DNA of 48,198 bases from Cyanobacteria bacterium REEB67 (GTDB lineage: Bacteria > Cyanobacteriota > Vampirovibrionia > Obscuribacterales > Obscuribacteraceae), in contig JAGXAB010000050.1 in assembly GCA_018971775.1 (NCBI GenBank), positions 1 through 48,198 of the forward strand. Reading direction: 5' to 3'. Each line of letters opens with the position of its first letter. The stretch's first letter is position 1. The position numbers and the translations under genes are program-made. Below the pieces are notes generated by a model. That model had not been told where the DNA came from, made no database searches, and worked only from the letters and a program-made list of their open reading frames with translations. Shown here one piece after another: positions 14,428 through 22,598 of the stretch.

Positions 14428-17001
14428 GTGTTTGTTTTTGCAGCGCCGCTCAAGCTTTTCACAGACTCATACCGGTCCGGTGCCAAACCGGGAAGCAAAC
14501 GTGCCTGGCTGGCCCGGGCCAGACGTGCCAATCTGGCGGTTATGGCGATAGCGCTGGCTATGGCAAGCGCGACGTCGCTGACACTGCCTTACCAAGAAAG
14601 CGCCGCCGCCGCACACGCGCCCGCCACCGCCGGCAGTGCCCTCGAAGACAAGTGGGCGGTCGTGATCGGCCTCTCCGATTTTGCCGATCCGGCGGTGCCC
14701 AAGCTCAAGTATTCGGCCAAGGACGCCAAAGATTTTTATGACTATCTGACCGATCCAAACGGCGGCAAATTCAAAAAAGATCATGTCCGCCTCCTGCTCA
14801 ACAGCGATGCCACCAAAGTCAATATCATGGATGCCCTCGGCGATTCGTTTTTGCCGCACGCCGCAAATCCCAAGGATCTTGTCGTTATCTATCTCTCCAC
14901 GCACGGCTCTCCGGCCGGCGCCGACATCCGCGGCGTCAACTATGTGGTCGCCTACGACACTCAGGTACGCAAGCTTTTTGCCACCGGCATCGATATGAAG
15001 CCGCTTCTTCGCACTATTAAAGAGCGCGTCCACACCAATCGTATCTTGCTCGTCATGGACACCTGCTACAGCGGCGCCGGTGCTGAAGGTGGTCATAAAG
15101 GCATCGTCCGCACTAATATCGACAGCTCGGCCGCGGCGCAGGGTGTCGGCGCTCTGGTCATATCATCCTCCTCACCGGAACAAAGGTCCTGGGAATCGGA
15201 AGACCTGAAAAACAGCTATTTTACCCGCTACTTCATCGACGCTCTAAAAGAAGGTGGCGGCGCCAATAACATCGAGCAAGTCTTCAAAAACATGAGCAGC
15301 AAAGTGCAATCGACGGTGCTTAAGGACAAAGGCGAAATGCAGACACCGGTCATGGCCGGTGTTTTCTCCGGACCGAGCCTGATCCTCAGCGCACCGCCCA
15401 CAGTCAATCGCGAAGCACCAGTGACCATGCCCGATCTGCCGGGCACACCAGGACCGGCCAAAGGCAAAGGTACAGGCAACGGCAATTATGATTTGAGCAC
15501 CTACGTCGAACACATGAACCGCGGCGCCAAGCTGGCCGAACAAAACAAGACATGGGACGCCATACACGAGGTAGAAGCGGCGACCAGGGCCAATCCAGGC
15601 ACGATTGAAGGCTACATTGTCCTGGCACAACTCTATGACGACCAAAATCGTTATCCGGAGATGCTCACAGTCGCTCGTCGAGCCGTCGTCAACGATGCAG
15701 ACAGCTCGGAGGGACGCGAAGTGCTGGCCCTGGCAAACCTGCGGGCCAACGACGCCGCCGAAGCTCTGCGCCAGGTACAAATGGCCGTCAGCCTCGATCC
15801 GCTCAATTCAAAAGCGCACAACTTGATGGGCTACATCAACGAGCACAAATTCAACAAAATCGATGAGGCCGAGCAGGAATATCGCAAAGCCCTCGATTTG
15901 AGCCCGATGAATACGAGGGCGCTGGTCAATCTCGGCCTCTTGCTCGAAAAACAGAACAAAAACATCGACGAAGCCGAAGGCCTTTTTAAAAAAGCGGTCG
16001 AAAGTGATGGCGACGACTGGGAGGCGCATCTGAGCCTGGGTCGCTTGATTTATTATCACCGCAACAAACCGGCCGAAGCGGAAAAAGAAATCCGCAAGGC
16101 AATCGAGCTCGCCCCCGCCAATGCTCGTCTGCACAGTGAGCTCGGCAATGTCCTCGCCCTCGATACGAGCCGTCTGGAAGAGTCCGAACTCGAGCTAAAG
16201 AAAGGAATCGAGCTTTCATCCGAGCAGGGCATTCCCCACTATTTAATGGCGAACTTCCTCCTCTCCCATCGGAAGCGCATAGACGAAGCCGAAAAAGAAT
16301 ATCGCAAAGCGATTCAGATGGATCCGGAACTCTCGGAAGCACTGGTCGGCCTCGCCGACCTGCTCGTCGAATATCGCCATGTCTTCGACGAATCGGACGC
16401 CCTCTACAAACGCGCTCTCAAAGCCAATCCGAAAGACGCTGTTGCCCATCTTGGCCTGGCCAAAGTACAGGAGAAATTGTTTAAAAATTTCAACGGCGCC
16501 GAAACAGAAATCAAAGCGGCTCTGGCAATCAACCCGCGTTACAGCCTCGCCTACGACCGCCTCGGCGACCTTTATACCAATGGCATGGGCAAGCACGGAG
16601 ATGCCCAGAAGGCCTACGAGGCCGCAATCGAATGCAATCCCGACAATGCCGACGCCAACTATCACCTGGGCGTTTTGCTCTGGAATCAATTTCACAAACC
16701 AGTCGAAGCGCGGAAATATCTGGAAAAAGCAATCAATCTTGACGCCACCAGATCAAATTACGTCACCGCCCTCGGTCATCTGCTCGGCAGTGAAACCAAA
16801 GAGTACAAGCAAGCCGAGCAACTGTTGCGCAAGGCCTGCGATATCAACTTCGCCGATTCGGAAGCGCACTATTATCTGGGCATGCTCTTGATCGAAAAGA
16901 GCAATCAACGCAAATCCGGCGAAGCCGAGCTTAAGATTGCCTACGAACAAAAACCAGACGACAAGCTGATTAAGGCGGCCTATGATCGGTTTGTCCGATA
17001 A
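14428..17001 (+). CDS. Exported caspase-like (C14) peptidase with TPR repeats
   Basis: GTG 14428 is preceded by AAGGGG about 11 bases upstream; the product has 857 residues. A basic N-terminus is followed by a signal-like hydrophobic segment (about 35-55, ANLAVMAIALAMASATSLTL). Residues about 70-330 are a peptidase C14 domain: WAVVIGLSDF, the catalytic His159 in VVIYLSTHGSPAG and catalytic Cys213 in LLVMDTCYSGAG, then LVISSSSPEQRSWE and NSYFTRYFIDAL. A Pro/Gly linker (about 340-360) leads to about 13 TPRs with 35-36 residue spacing up to the C-terminus (for example IDEAEQEYRKALDLSPMN). Both dyad residues are intact, so activity is plausible; C14 enzymes cut after Arg/Lys or Asp. It is the first gene of a three-gene unit: the next start overlaps its end by 20 bp. 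The location outside the cytoplasm is inferred from the signal. Confidence 0.93.
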   Translation: MFVFAAPLKLFTDSYRSGAKPGSKRAWLARARRANLAVMAIALAMASATSLTLPYQESAAAAHAPATAGSALEDKWAVVIGLSDFADPAVPKLKYSAKDAKDFYDYLTDPNGGKFKKDHVRLLLNSDATKVNIMDALGDSFLPHAANPKDLVVIYLSTHGSPAGADIRGVNYVVAYDTQVRKLFATGIDMKPLLRTIKERVHTNRILLVMDTCYSGAGAEGGHKGIVRTNIDSSAAAQGVGALVISSSSPEQRSWESEDLKNSYFTRYFIDALKEGGGANNIEQVFKNMSSKVQSTVLKDKGEMQTPVMAGVFSGPSLILSAPPTVNREAPVTMPDLPGTPGPAKGKGTGNGNYDLSTYVEHMNRGAKLAEQNKTWDAIHEVEAATRANPGTIEGYIVLAQLYDDQNRYPEMLTVARRAVVNDADSSEGREVLALANLRANDAAEALRQVQMAVSLDPLNSKAHNLMGYINEHKFNKIDEAEQEYRKALDLSPMNTRALVNLGLLLEKQNKNIDEAEGLFKKAVESDGDDWEAHLSLGRLIYYHRNKPAEAEKEIRKAIELAPANARLHSELGNVLALDTSRLEESELELKKGIELSSEQGIPHYLMANFLLSHRKRIDEAEKEYRKAIQMDPELSEALVGLADLLVEYRHVFDESDALYKRALKANPKDAVAHLGLAKVQEKLFKNFNGAETEIKAALAINPRYSLAYDRLGDLYTNGMGKHGDAQKAYEAAIECNPDNADANYHLGVLLWNQFHKPVEARKYLEKAINLDATRSNYVTALGHLLGSETKEYKQAEQLLRKACDINFADSEAHYYLGMLLIEKSNQRKSGEAELKIAYEQKPDDKLIKAAYDRFVR

Positions 17002-19561
17002 GAGTGAGCAATCAGAAAAGACAAGGGGTCTGGTGGCGGCGTGGCAAAAATATTTGCTCTGGTCTGCCTGCACGCTCATGACACTCATAGTCCTTGCCTT
17101 GTTCAGTCCATCACTCAGCCAACCGCCTCTTTTTGACGAATGCTATCTGCTCGCCTGGCTATCGCATTGTTTGCAGATGGGCTTCTTCGCCGGCGATACG
17201 AGTGCCTATCTACTTGCTCCCGCCGCCGACATGCGCGACGGCCTGACACCAGTGGGCGCTCTGGCTATCCTTCTGACGGCCATGGTGAGCGGCACCAACT
17301 ACAGTCTGATGCGCTTTTTGCAGGTGGCAGACCACCTGCTCAATGCCGCCCTTCTTTTTTATATCGTGCAAAAGGTCGCCTCTCGGCTAATCACCGCCGA
17401 TCGTCCGAACCGGGCCGGAAACGAGCACCCGGAGCGCGCCGACAATCAAACCACTCCTCCTCTGGCCATCGCCGTCTCACTGCTCGCAGCCTTTTTCTTC
17501 GCCATCTTTCCGCTGGCGCCGGAGGCGGTAAGCTGGCTCTACGCCTGGCCGATAGAGCTAGCCACCACTTGTATGCTAGCCGCCTCGGCTCTGCTTTTGA
17601 CAGACAAAGTCAAAGAGCAAAAGGCAATACTTATCGCAGCGGTAGTGCTCGGGGTACTGGCTCCCGGCCTCTCACCGAAAGCAGCATTACTTTCTCTGTT
17701 GCCGGCGACTCTGCTAATTATCAAAGAGCGCGGCACGCTTCTCAAAGCGGTCAACAAGAAGGGTCTGCGTATAGCAGCGGCGATCATTATCGGCACCGGC
17801 ATCACGACTGCCGCCTGCGGCCTCATGCAACCACTGACGGTGCCTGAAACAATCAAACAGTTGACTGTGGAAAAAATCAATCTCGGCCAGGAGACGGCCG
17901 CAGCCATTACCTTCATGGAAAATGGAGCGGGAGCCAACCTCCAGGCCATAGCCCTGCCTATCAACCGAAAAATAGACGAGCGCTACAAGCGCGCCTTGCG
18001 ACGTCTTTATTTCCTTATCGCCCTGCCGCTCCTTTGCTTCGTTGTCGCTTTGCCCTTCAGTCCGACGATGCGCGCACTGGCCGGCACGGCGCTGCTTGTT
18101 CTCGCCTGCGGCAGCCTGCTGTCTAGCGCCGCAATCAACGCTCAGACTTTTTACGGCGCCCGCTGGCTCTATCCGTACTTGCCTGCGGCAGGACTGCTCT
18201 GGGCTTTAATCGTCCTCAGTCCGATGCTGATCAAAGGCGGCACCGGTAAATACATGACACTGACCTTGATCAGAATAATCCTCAGTGCCGTCTTCGTCAT
18301 CTGCTTCAGCTATTTTTTCCTTGACCGCACCTATCGCCAGTGTATGTCCTACAAATCGAACGGCAAACTCTGGAAAGTAATCACCAGTACAATTGCCGAA
18401 AGCGGACGCAAACAAACCAGCCCCTTTTTAATCGTGCGCAATCTACCAGCCACTCTGACAATAGCTCCACTGCTTTCGCCTTTCAGCCCAGAGCTTATCG
18501 ATACGCAAAGCGGCATGCCTCGCACCGCCTCGCTCTCAGCTGGCTATTTAAAAGACGCATTGCGAAACGGCAAATATACCGGCCTGGTCGTCCATTATGA
18601 AAAGCAATACGAAGGTTTTTTAGATACCAATATCAAACCGGTGGATATCGCCTTTGGACCGACGGTCGACGCTACGCAGATAGCCGCCAAGCTGACCCCA
18701 CCTCTGATGTACTATCAGGGTACGATCACGGTCGACAAAAAAGACAATCTGCTCCATCTGATCAGTCAAACAAAAATGGGACCAGCACTGCGTATGGAAT
18801 GCTACGGGCTGAGCCCTGTCGATGGCGATTTTCTCTGCGTAGAAGCAAAGATAGATTTGCCAGCCGGGCAAAATACCGAACAGGCCGACCAGCAGCTAGA
18901 GCTTCACTGGCTGACGAACTGGCTCGGTGACTGGGAAGCGCGCGATCGCAAAGTGACAACGAGCGGTCCGATGGCAGACGGCCAATTTCATCGTTACTAT
19001 TTCCCACTGCGCACCCTCGCCTGGACGACCAGCGGTCTGCCGACCAATCTGATGCTGGGCTTCCCGCGCGGCGCCACGGTAGACCTGCGCTCGATCAGCC
19101 TTTGTGTCGCAAACACCGGTCAAAATAGCGCCGAGACGGCCTTGCCGCATCTGAGCGCCACAGCCGTCCACAAACAAGATGCGAACAAAAACTATTTCAG
19201 TCACTATTGCTTCAACTACCCGGACCGAGAAGATCTCGGCCTCTGTGCAGTTTATGGAGGCGATAATGCTCTCGATCTCAAATACGACGTGGCAATGATA
19301 GCCGGAGCGACCGGAGCTGTAGCGGAAATTGTGCCGCTAAACGAGGCTTTTCGCAACGAAAACAGCGAAACCATGCGTGCGGGTAGTCTGCGCCTGGAAC
19401 AAAGCGGCACCAGTGGCGATATCAAAGTCGGAAGCGAACAACTGGACAATAGATTTAAGGGAGCAGGCCTTTTCAGCGTCAGGATTTACGCCACTCGGGG
19501 CGGCAAGCCGCTTGGCCGAGCCAGCGATTCGATCAAATGTCTGGTCGATACGCGCCTCTAA
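16982..19561 (+). CDS. Large multi-pass membrane protein, GT-C glycosyltransferase-like
   Basis: 859 residues from ATG 16982, which lies inside the end of the caspase gene; GTG 17033 is an alternative start. About ten to eleven hydrophobic segments fill residues 20-450 (for example LMTLIVLALFSPSL, AIAVSLLAAFFFAIFPL, LIAAVVLGVLAPGL, LYFLIALPLLCFVVALPF). The first loop has PPLFDECYLLAWL, an acidic pair at the place where GT-C enzymes, which use polyprenyl-phosphate sugars, keep their catalytic Asp/Glu; this call is inference. Residues about 455-859 look soluble and beta-rich (YYQGTITVDKKDNLLHLI, RYYFPLRTLAW, FSVRIYATRGGKPLG) and should lie outside the membrane. The overlap with the caspase gene implies translational coupling. 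A role in sugar transfer to an envelope product or to the exported partner is possible but unproven. Confidence 0.7.
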   Translation: MIGLSDKSEQSEKTRGLVAAWQKYLLWSACTLMTLIVLALFSPSLSQPPLFDECYLLAWLSHCLQMGFFAGDTSAYLLAPAADMRDGLTPVGALAILLTAMVSGTNYSLMRFLQVADHLLNAALLFYIVQKVASRLITADRPNRAGNEHPERADNQTTPPLAIAVSLLAAFFFAIFPLAPEAVSWLYAWPIELATTCMLAASALLLTDKVKEQKAILIAAVVLGVLAPGLSPKAALLSLLPATLLIIKERGTLLKAVNKKGLRIAAAIIIGTGITTAACGLMQPLTVPETIKQLTVEKINLGQETAAAITFMENGAGANLQAIALPINRKIDERYKRALRRLYFLIALPLLCFVVALPFSPTMRALAGTALLVLACGSLLSSAAINAQTFYGARWLYPYLPAAGLLWALIVLSPMLIKGGTGKYMTLTLIRIILSAVFVICFSYFFLDRTYRQCMSYKSNGKLWKVITSTIAESGRKQTSPFLIVRNLPATLTIAPLLSPFSPELIDTQSGMPRTASLSAGYLKDALRNGKYTGLVVHYEKQYEGFLDTNIKPVDIAFGPTVDATQIAAKLTPPLMYYQGTITVDKKDNLLHLISQTKMGPALRMECYGLSPVDGDFLCVEAKIDLPAGQNTEQADQQLELHWLTNWLGDWEARDRKVTTSGPMADGQFHRYYFPLRTLAWTTSGLPTNLMLGFPRGATVDLRSISLCVANTGQNSAETALPHLSATAVHKQDANKNYFSHYCFNYPDREDLGLCAVYGGDNALDLKYDVAMIAGATGAVAEIVPLNEAFRNENSETMRAGSLRLEQSGTSGDIKVGSEQLDNRFKGAGLFSVRIYATRGGKPLGRASDSIKCLVDTRL

Positions 19562-19584
19562 GCAATTCAGGAGAGCAAATTTCT

Positions 19585-20100
19585 ATGGACAATAAAATGC
19601 AGTCATTCGATCCAAATTATGACGACGATGACCTGGATGACGATGAATTTGATGAAGACGGCAATCCAAGGCCCGTAAAAGTAGAATTTGATTTGCCCGC
19701 TCTATTGCTCGCCTGGCAAGATCAGTCTCCAGACAATAGCTATTACCTCGATACCCTCAGTGGTGCGGTAAAACTGGTCAATCCAAATCTCTTTGACCTG
19801 AAAGAATTGACCGATGAAATCGAGCGCCACAAATACCGCTATCTCTATCTGCCTAAGCCCGAACGCGGCCAGATGCGCGACAATCTCAAGGATTTTCAAA
19901 AAACGATCGATGATCCGGCTTTTAATCGCGTCCTCGACATGGCCTTCGAAAGCCCTCATCCCCTGGAGAGTTTCATCAAAATATTATCCGGCCGTCCGGA
20001 AGAGCTCGAGCGCTTCAAACAATTCCGCGAATCGCGGGCTATGATTAAACTCAAGCAATGGCTCCAGGCCAATGCTCTGCATGACAAATGGAAAGTCTAA
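19585..20100 (+). CDS. UPF0158 family protein
   Basis: 171 residues from ATG 19585, which has CAGGAGAG about ten bases upstream; the frame is open earlier but lacks such a site. A very acidic start (NYDDDDLDDDEFDEDG) is followed by the UPF0158 pattern: ALLLAWQDQSPDNSYYLDTL, SGAVKLVNPN, a helical middle (RYLYLPKPERGQMRDNLKDF) and a C-terminal helix (KQFRESRAMIKLKQWLQANA). Family members are small soluble proteins of unknown role. The gene is 23 bp after the membrane-protein gene and is the likely last member of the caspase unit. An AT-rich palindrome (AAAATTTTAAAATT) lies just after the stop, between it and the convergent gene. Confidence 0.8.
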   Translation: MDNKMQSFDPNYDDDDLDDDEFDEDGNPRPVKVEFDLPALLLAWQDQSPDNSYYLDTLSGAVKLVNPNLFDLKELTDEIERHKYRYLYLPKPERGQMRDNLKDFQKTIDDPAFNRVLDMAFESPHPLESFIKILSGRPEELERFKQFRESRAMIKLKQWLQANALHDKWKV

Positions 20101-20131
20101 AAGTCTAAAATTTTAAAATTCTGAGCTGTCG

Positions 20132-20359
20132 TCAGGTACTGGCCGGATATTTGGTTGCCTGAAAAGTAGTCGTACCGACACCGCGCTCGGGCAGGGCCGG
20201 GCCACGTACGCACTTGATCGCCGACCAGGGCAGATAGAGCGTTTCGCCCTCACGGCGCAGACAGAGATATGTACCTTGATCGGCCATCGCTACTTCACCA
20301 TCAACCTGCTCACCGCTCATGAGCAGAACGGTTACTGAAGTATTCATCGGAATGGCCAC
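20132..20359 (-). CDS. Small Sm-like protein
   Basis: 75 residues. GTG 20359 is chosen because GGAG lies seven bases upstream; the ATG at 20347 lacks a site. The pattern of strands, NTSVTVLLMSGEQVDGEVA, then QGTYLCLRREGETLYLPWSA and IKCVRG, is that of an Sm/SH3-like small barrel; this is a fold-level inference. No nucleic-acid binding residues can be assigned. Function unknown. It lies convergent to the UPF0158 gene. Confidence 0.6.
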   Translation of the reverse strand: MAIPMNTSVTVLLMSGEQVDGEVAMADQGTYLCLRREGETLYLPWSAIKCVRGPALPERGVGTTTFQATKYPAST

Positions 20360-20405
20360 GGTCTGTCTCCTTTAACTTCCGGCAATGGCAGAGCAGCGTT
20401 CTCTG

Positions 20406-20429
20406 AATTTATTCCCCAAAGAATAAATT
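20406..20429. repeat. Perfect 9-bp inverted repeat
   Basis: AATTTATTC and GAATAAATT flank a six-base centre between two minus-strand genes, about 47 bp upstream of the Sm-like gene. It is followed by TTTTAG on the plus strand but by no T-run on the minus strand. It could be an operator for the Sm-like gene or a weak terminator. Confidence 0.4.
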
Positions 20430-20471
20430 TTAGAACGGACTGATAATAACAGCCGACCAGATCTTGTAACG

Positions 20472-22295
20472 TCAGGCAGCGTAGATATCTTTGCTGAAAT
20501 CAACAAACTTGACGCCATCTTGATCTTGATTGTTTTCGCGACCAAGCATGCTTGCTACCATGCTTTCCTTATTTTGAATGTTGGCGAGCAGCGAGGAGAG
20601 CTGCAGGCGACCGCCGGTTTGATCCATGAGATTTTGTACGGCGTCTTCGGCGTCGCTCAAGGAGCTCAAAGCAGAAACGTCGACCGAACTTGGCGAAGCG
20701 ATGATTGAGTTGACGTCGGACATGGCCGCACCGACCTCGGCGCGAGCGGTCCGAATCTCACTGATTACTTCTTCGCGGTGCTCGGAGGAAAGACCACTCA
20801 AGGCATGACCACCGTCACTCGAACCCATTGAAGCACTCGAGGTACTATCTCCGGCACCATAAGAGTCGGAGCCGTAGGCATCGCTTGGTGCTTCATAAGC
20901 AACCGAACCGTCACTGAAAATAGCATCATTGGCCGCGGCGCTGAAGCTGCCGTCATCGCCAATTGATACGCCGCCATCATCTATATATGTACCGTTGTCG
21001 CCGAAGGTGAAATCGTTGCCGACCGAGAAATTGTCGTCCTGGCAGTCGAAATTGGAGGCGACGTTGCCATCCTTATCGATTTCCTGGAAGGCATGGGTGG
21101 GATCGTTATAATTGACCTTGGACTCGGAAATGAATTTACCGGCGGCATCAACGTGTTTGAGGTCGCTCGTACCGTCGGCGTTGCTCGTCGCAGTCAGGGT
21201 ATCGCCGCCGTTCGGATTGACCTTGGTCATCGTGGCGCCCTTATCATCGGTCCGAAAGCTCACGCCCTCGCGATCGTTGTGGACGTGGTCGGCGCCATCG
21301 AGATGGAAGTGGGCGAAAGTATCGCCGTGCTTGGCACGAAACTCTGCCATAGACATGGTTTCGGGCTGGCCGCCTTTTTCAGTAAAGGTAGCTTGCCTGG
21401 TTCTACCGTCGAGAACGAGCTTATCGCCGTCGTCTTCCTGGATGATTATCTTGCGGTCGTTGGTGGCGGTAATCGTGCCGCCGCCTTCCGCATTGTGGAA
21501 GGTATTGCTGTAGGCGATACCGTCGGATCCTTGCCGGGCCGTGCCGGCTTGCAGGTCGCTATTATCGGCGGGCAGCGCTTTCCCGAGCTGGCGCTCAAAA
21601 CTGGTGAAACCAAAATTGTCGACGCGCTCTTCCTTATTCATAAAGGATTTTGCATCGACCGATTGTTCGCCGATCGAGCCGTCCGGATTTTTGGTGTACA
21701 CATTACCGGAATTTTTCTCGGTAACGGATTTACCGCCGTCGGCATTTTGGACAAACGACAGCTCGGCATTACTGACTTTGACCTGACCATCCTGGACATT
21801 GACCTGAGCCGGGCTGTCTGCCGAGGGCTTGTCTATTGGCACCCAGTCGCTTTTGACAAAGTCCAGATAGCCTTTGGCCTCGGACTTAGAAGCGTCAGTG
21901 CCGGCAGCCGGAGTAGCCGAGGTGTCGAACCACTTTTGAAAGCTGTCGACTCCGGCAGCCGCGCCGGACCAGGCGTCGGAAGCCAATTTGGACACCCAGC
22001 TCGTGTCGGCAGCAGGGTCGGTGGCAGGCTCGCCTTCTTTAGCGGCATCGGCACCGGCAGCAGCCGGCCCTTGACCGGCGTCTTTAGCAGCCTCAGTTCC
22101 GGCAGGCTTAGCAGCATCGGCAGCAAGTGCACTCGCGGCGCCGGCTTTGCTGGCGTCGCCGCCGTAAACTTCGCTCGCCCCCTTCAGACTGGCACTTTCG
22201 TTAGCAGCAGCGTGACTGCCCGCGTCTGGCTGGACATCCTTATGGGTGTCAGCCGGTTTGACCGGTGTGTCCGCGTTGTTGGGGGTATCTGCCAT
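20472..22295 (-). CDS. 607-residue Ala-rich then Asp/Gly-rich repeat protein
   Basis: No family was recognised. From ATG 22295 (weak AAGG site) residues 1-125 are Ala/Lys/Asp-rich and probably disordered. Residues about 150-470 are built of short beta-type units with Asn/Asp-Gly turns, such as VTEKNSGNVYTKNPDGSIGE, NGGDTLTATSNADGTSDLKH and NFSVGNDFTFGDNGTYIDDG, which suggest a beta-solenoid or stack. Residues about 475-520 are Ser/Gly/Tyr-rich. The end (about 520-607) is helical (EHREEVISEIRTARAEVGAA, SLLANIQNKESMVASMLGR). No signal peptide or membrane segment is visible, so surface location would need a non-Sec route. The gene is divergent from the lipoprotein gene. Confidence 0.75.
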   Translation of the reverse strand: MADTPNNADTPVKPADTHKDVQPDAGSHAAANESASLKGASEVYGGDASKAGAASALAADAAKPAGTEAAKDAGQGPAAAGADAAKEGEPATDPAADTSWVSKLASDAWSGAAAGVDSFQKWFDTSATPAAGTDASKSEAKGYLDFVKSDWVPIDKPSADSPAQVNVQDGQVKVSNAELSFVQNADGGKSVTEKNSGNVYTKNPDGSIGEQSVDAKSFMNKEERVDNFGFTSFERQLGKALPADNSDLQAGTARQGSDGIAYSNTFHNAEGGGTITATNDRKIIIQEDDGDKLVLDGRTRQATFTEKGGQPETMSMAEFRAKHGDTFAHFHLDGADHVHNDREGVSFRTDDKGATMTKVNPNGGDTLTATSNADGTSDLKHVDAAGKFISESKVNYNDPTHAFQEIDKDGNVASNFDCQDDNFSVGNDFTFGDNGTYIDDGGVSIGDDGSFSAAANDAIFSDGSVAYEAPSDAYGSDSYGAGDSTSSASMGSSDGGHALSGLSSEHREEVISEIRTARAEVGAAMSDVNSIIASPSSVDVSALSSLSDAEDAVQNLMDQTGGRLQLSSLLANIQNKESMVASMLGRENNQDQDGVKFVDFSKDIYAA

Positions 22296-22504
22296 TGAGG
22301 TTTGCCTTGGAGGTTAGAAAGGTTTTTAGACCGAGGTCCAAAATGCCCACAGAGCTTGGTAAGTGGATTTATTGTCGCTATTCAAGTAGTGCTTGTCAAC
22401 CTCCCGGGGAGCGATTTAAGCCAATTTGGCAGATTATTTCTCCGGGAAAATACCAGCTTTTCCCCGGCCGCTACCCCAGTCCGAGTAATTAGGCGATCGA
22501 TCAG

Positions 22505-22510
22505 TATAAT
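22505..22510 (+). promoter_or_regulatory. Possible -10 element of the lipoprotein gene
   Basis: TATAAT matches the sigma-70 consensus exactly and lies 89 bp before the ATG at 22599. The -35 position (CGAGTA at 17 bp) is poor, so an activator or an alternative start at TGTATATAA (22534-22542) is possible. Confidence 0.35.
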
Positions 22511-22527
22511 ATTCGTACTAGACCCTA

Positions 22528-22568
22528 TCGGACTGTATATAAGAAGTAGATAGGAGCATTCAGTCCGA
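22528..22568 (+). promoter_or_regulatory. 8-bp inverted repeat in the leader of the lipoprotein gene
   Basis: TCGGACTG (22528-22535) and CAGTCCGA (22561-22568) are perfect inverted copies 25 bp apart, 31 bp before the ATG. If transcription starts from the TATAAT at 22505 they would lie in the leader RNA as a stem; on DNA they could be an operator. Confidence 0.4.
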
Positions 22569-22598
22569 CAGCCCGCGGAGTTCAGGATAAAAAATTAG

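Larger units (their letters stand above)
22296..22598. other. Divergent intergenic region with promoter-like elements and two inverted repeats
   Basis: 303 bp without a gene. It holds a bulged inverted repeat CCGGGAAAA (22442-22450) / TTTTCCCCGG (22458-22467), a perfect TATAAT at 22505-22510 facing the lipoprotein gene (no good -35 at 16-18 bp), and a perfect inverted repeat at 22528-22568. No RNA gene is visible. Confidence 0.5.

Noticed and set aside
21093..22298. 401-codon plus-strand frame antisense to the 607-residue protein
   Set aside because: The minus frame has better composition and a plausible start; the plus frame shows no family signature and is a bias effect of GC-rich codons.
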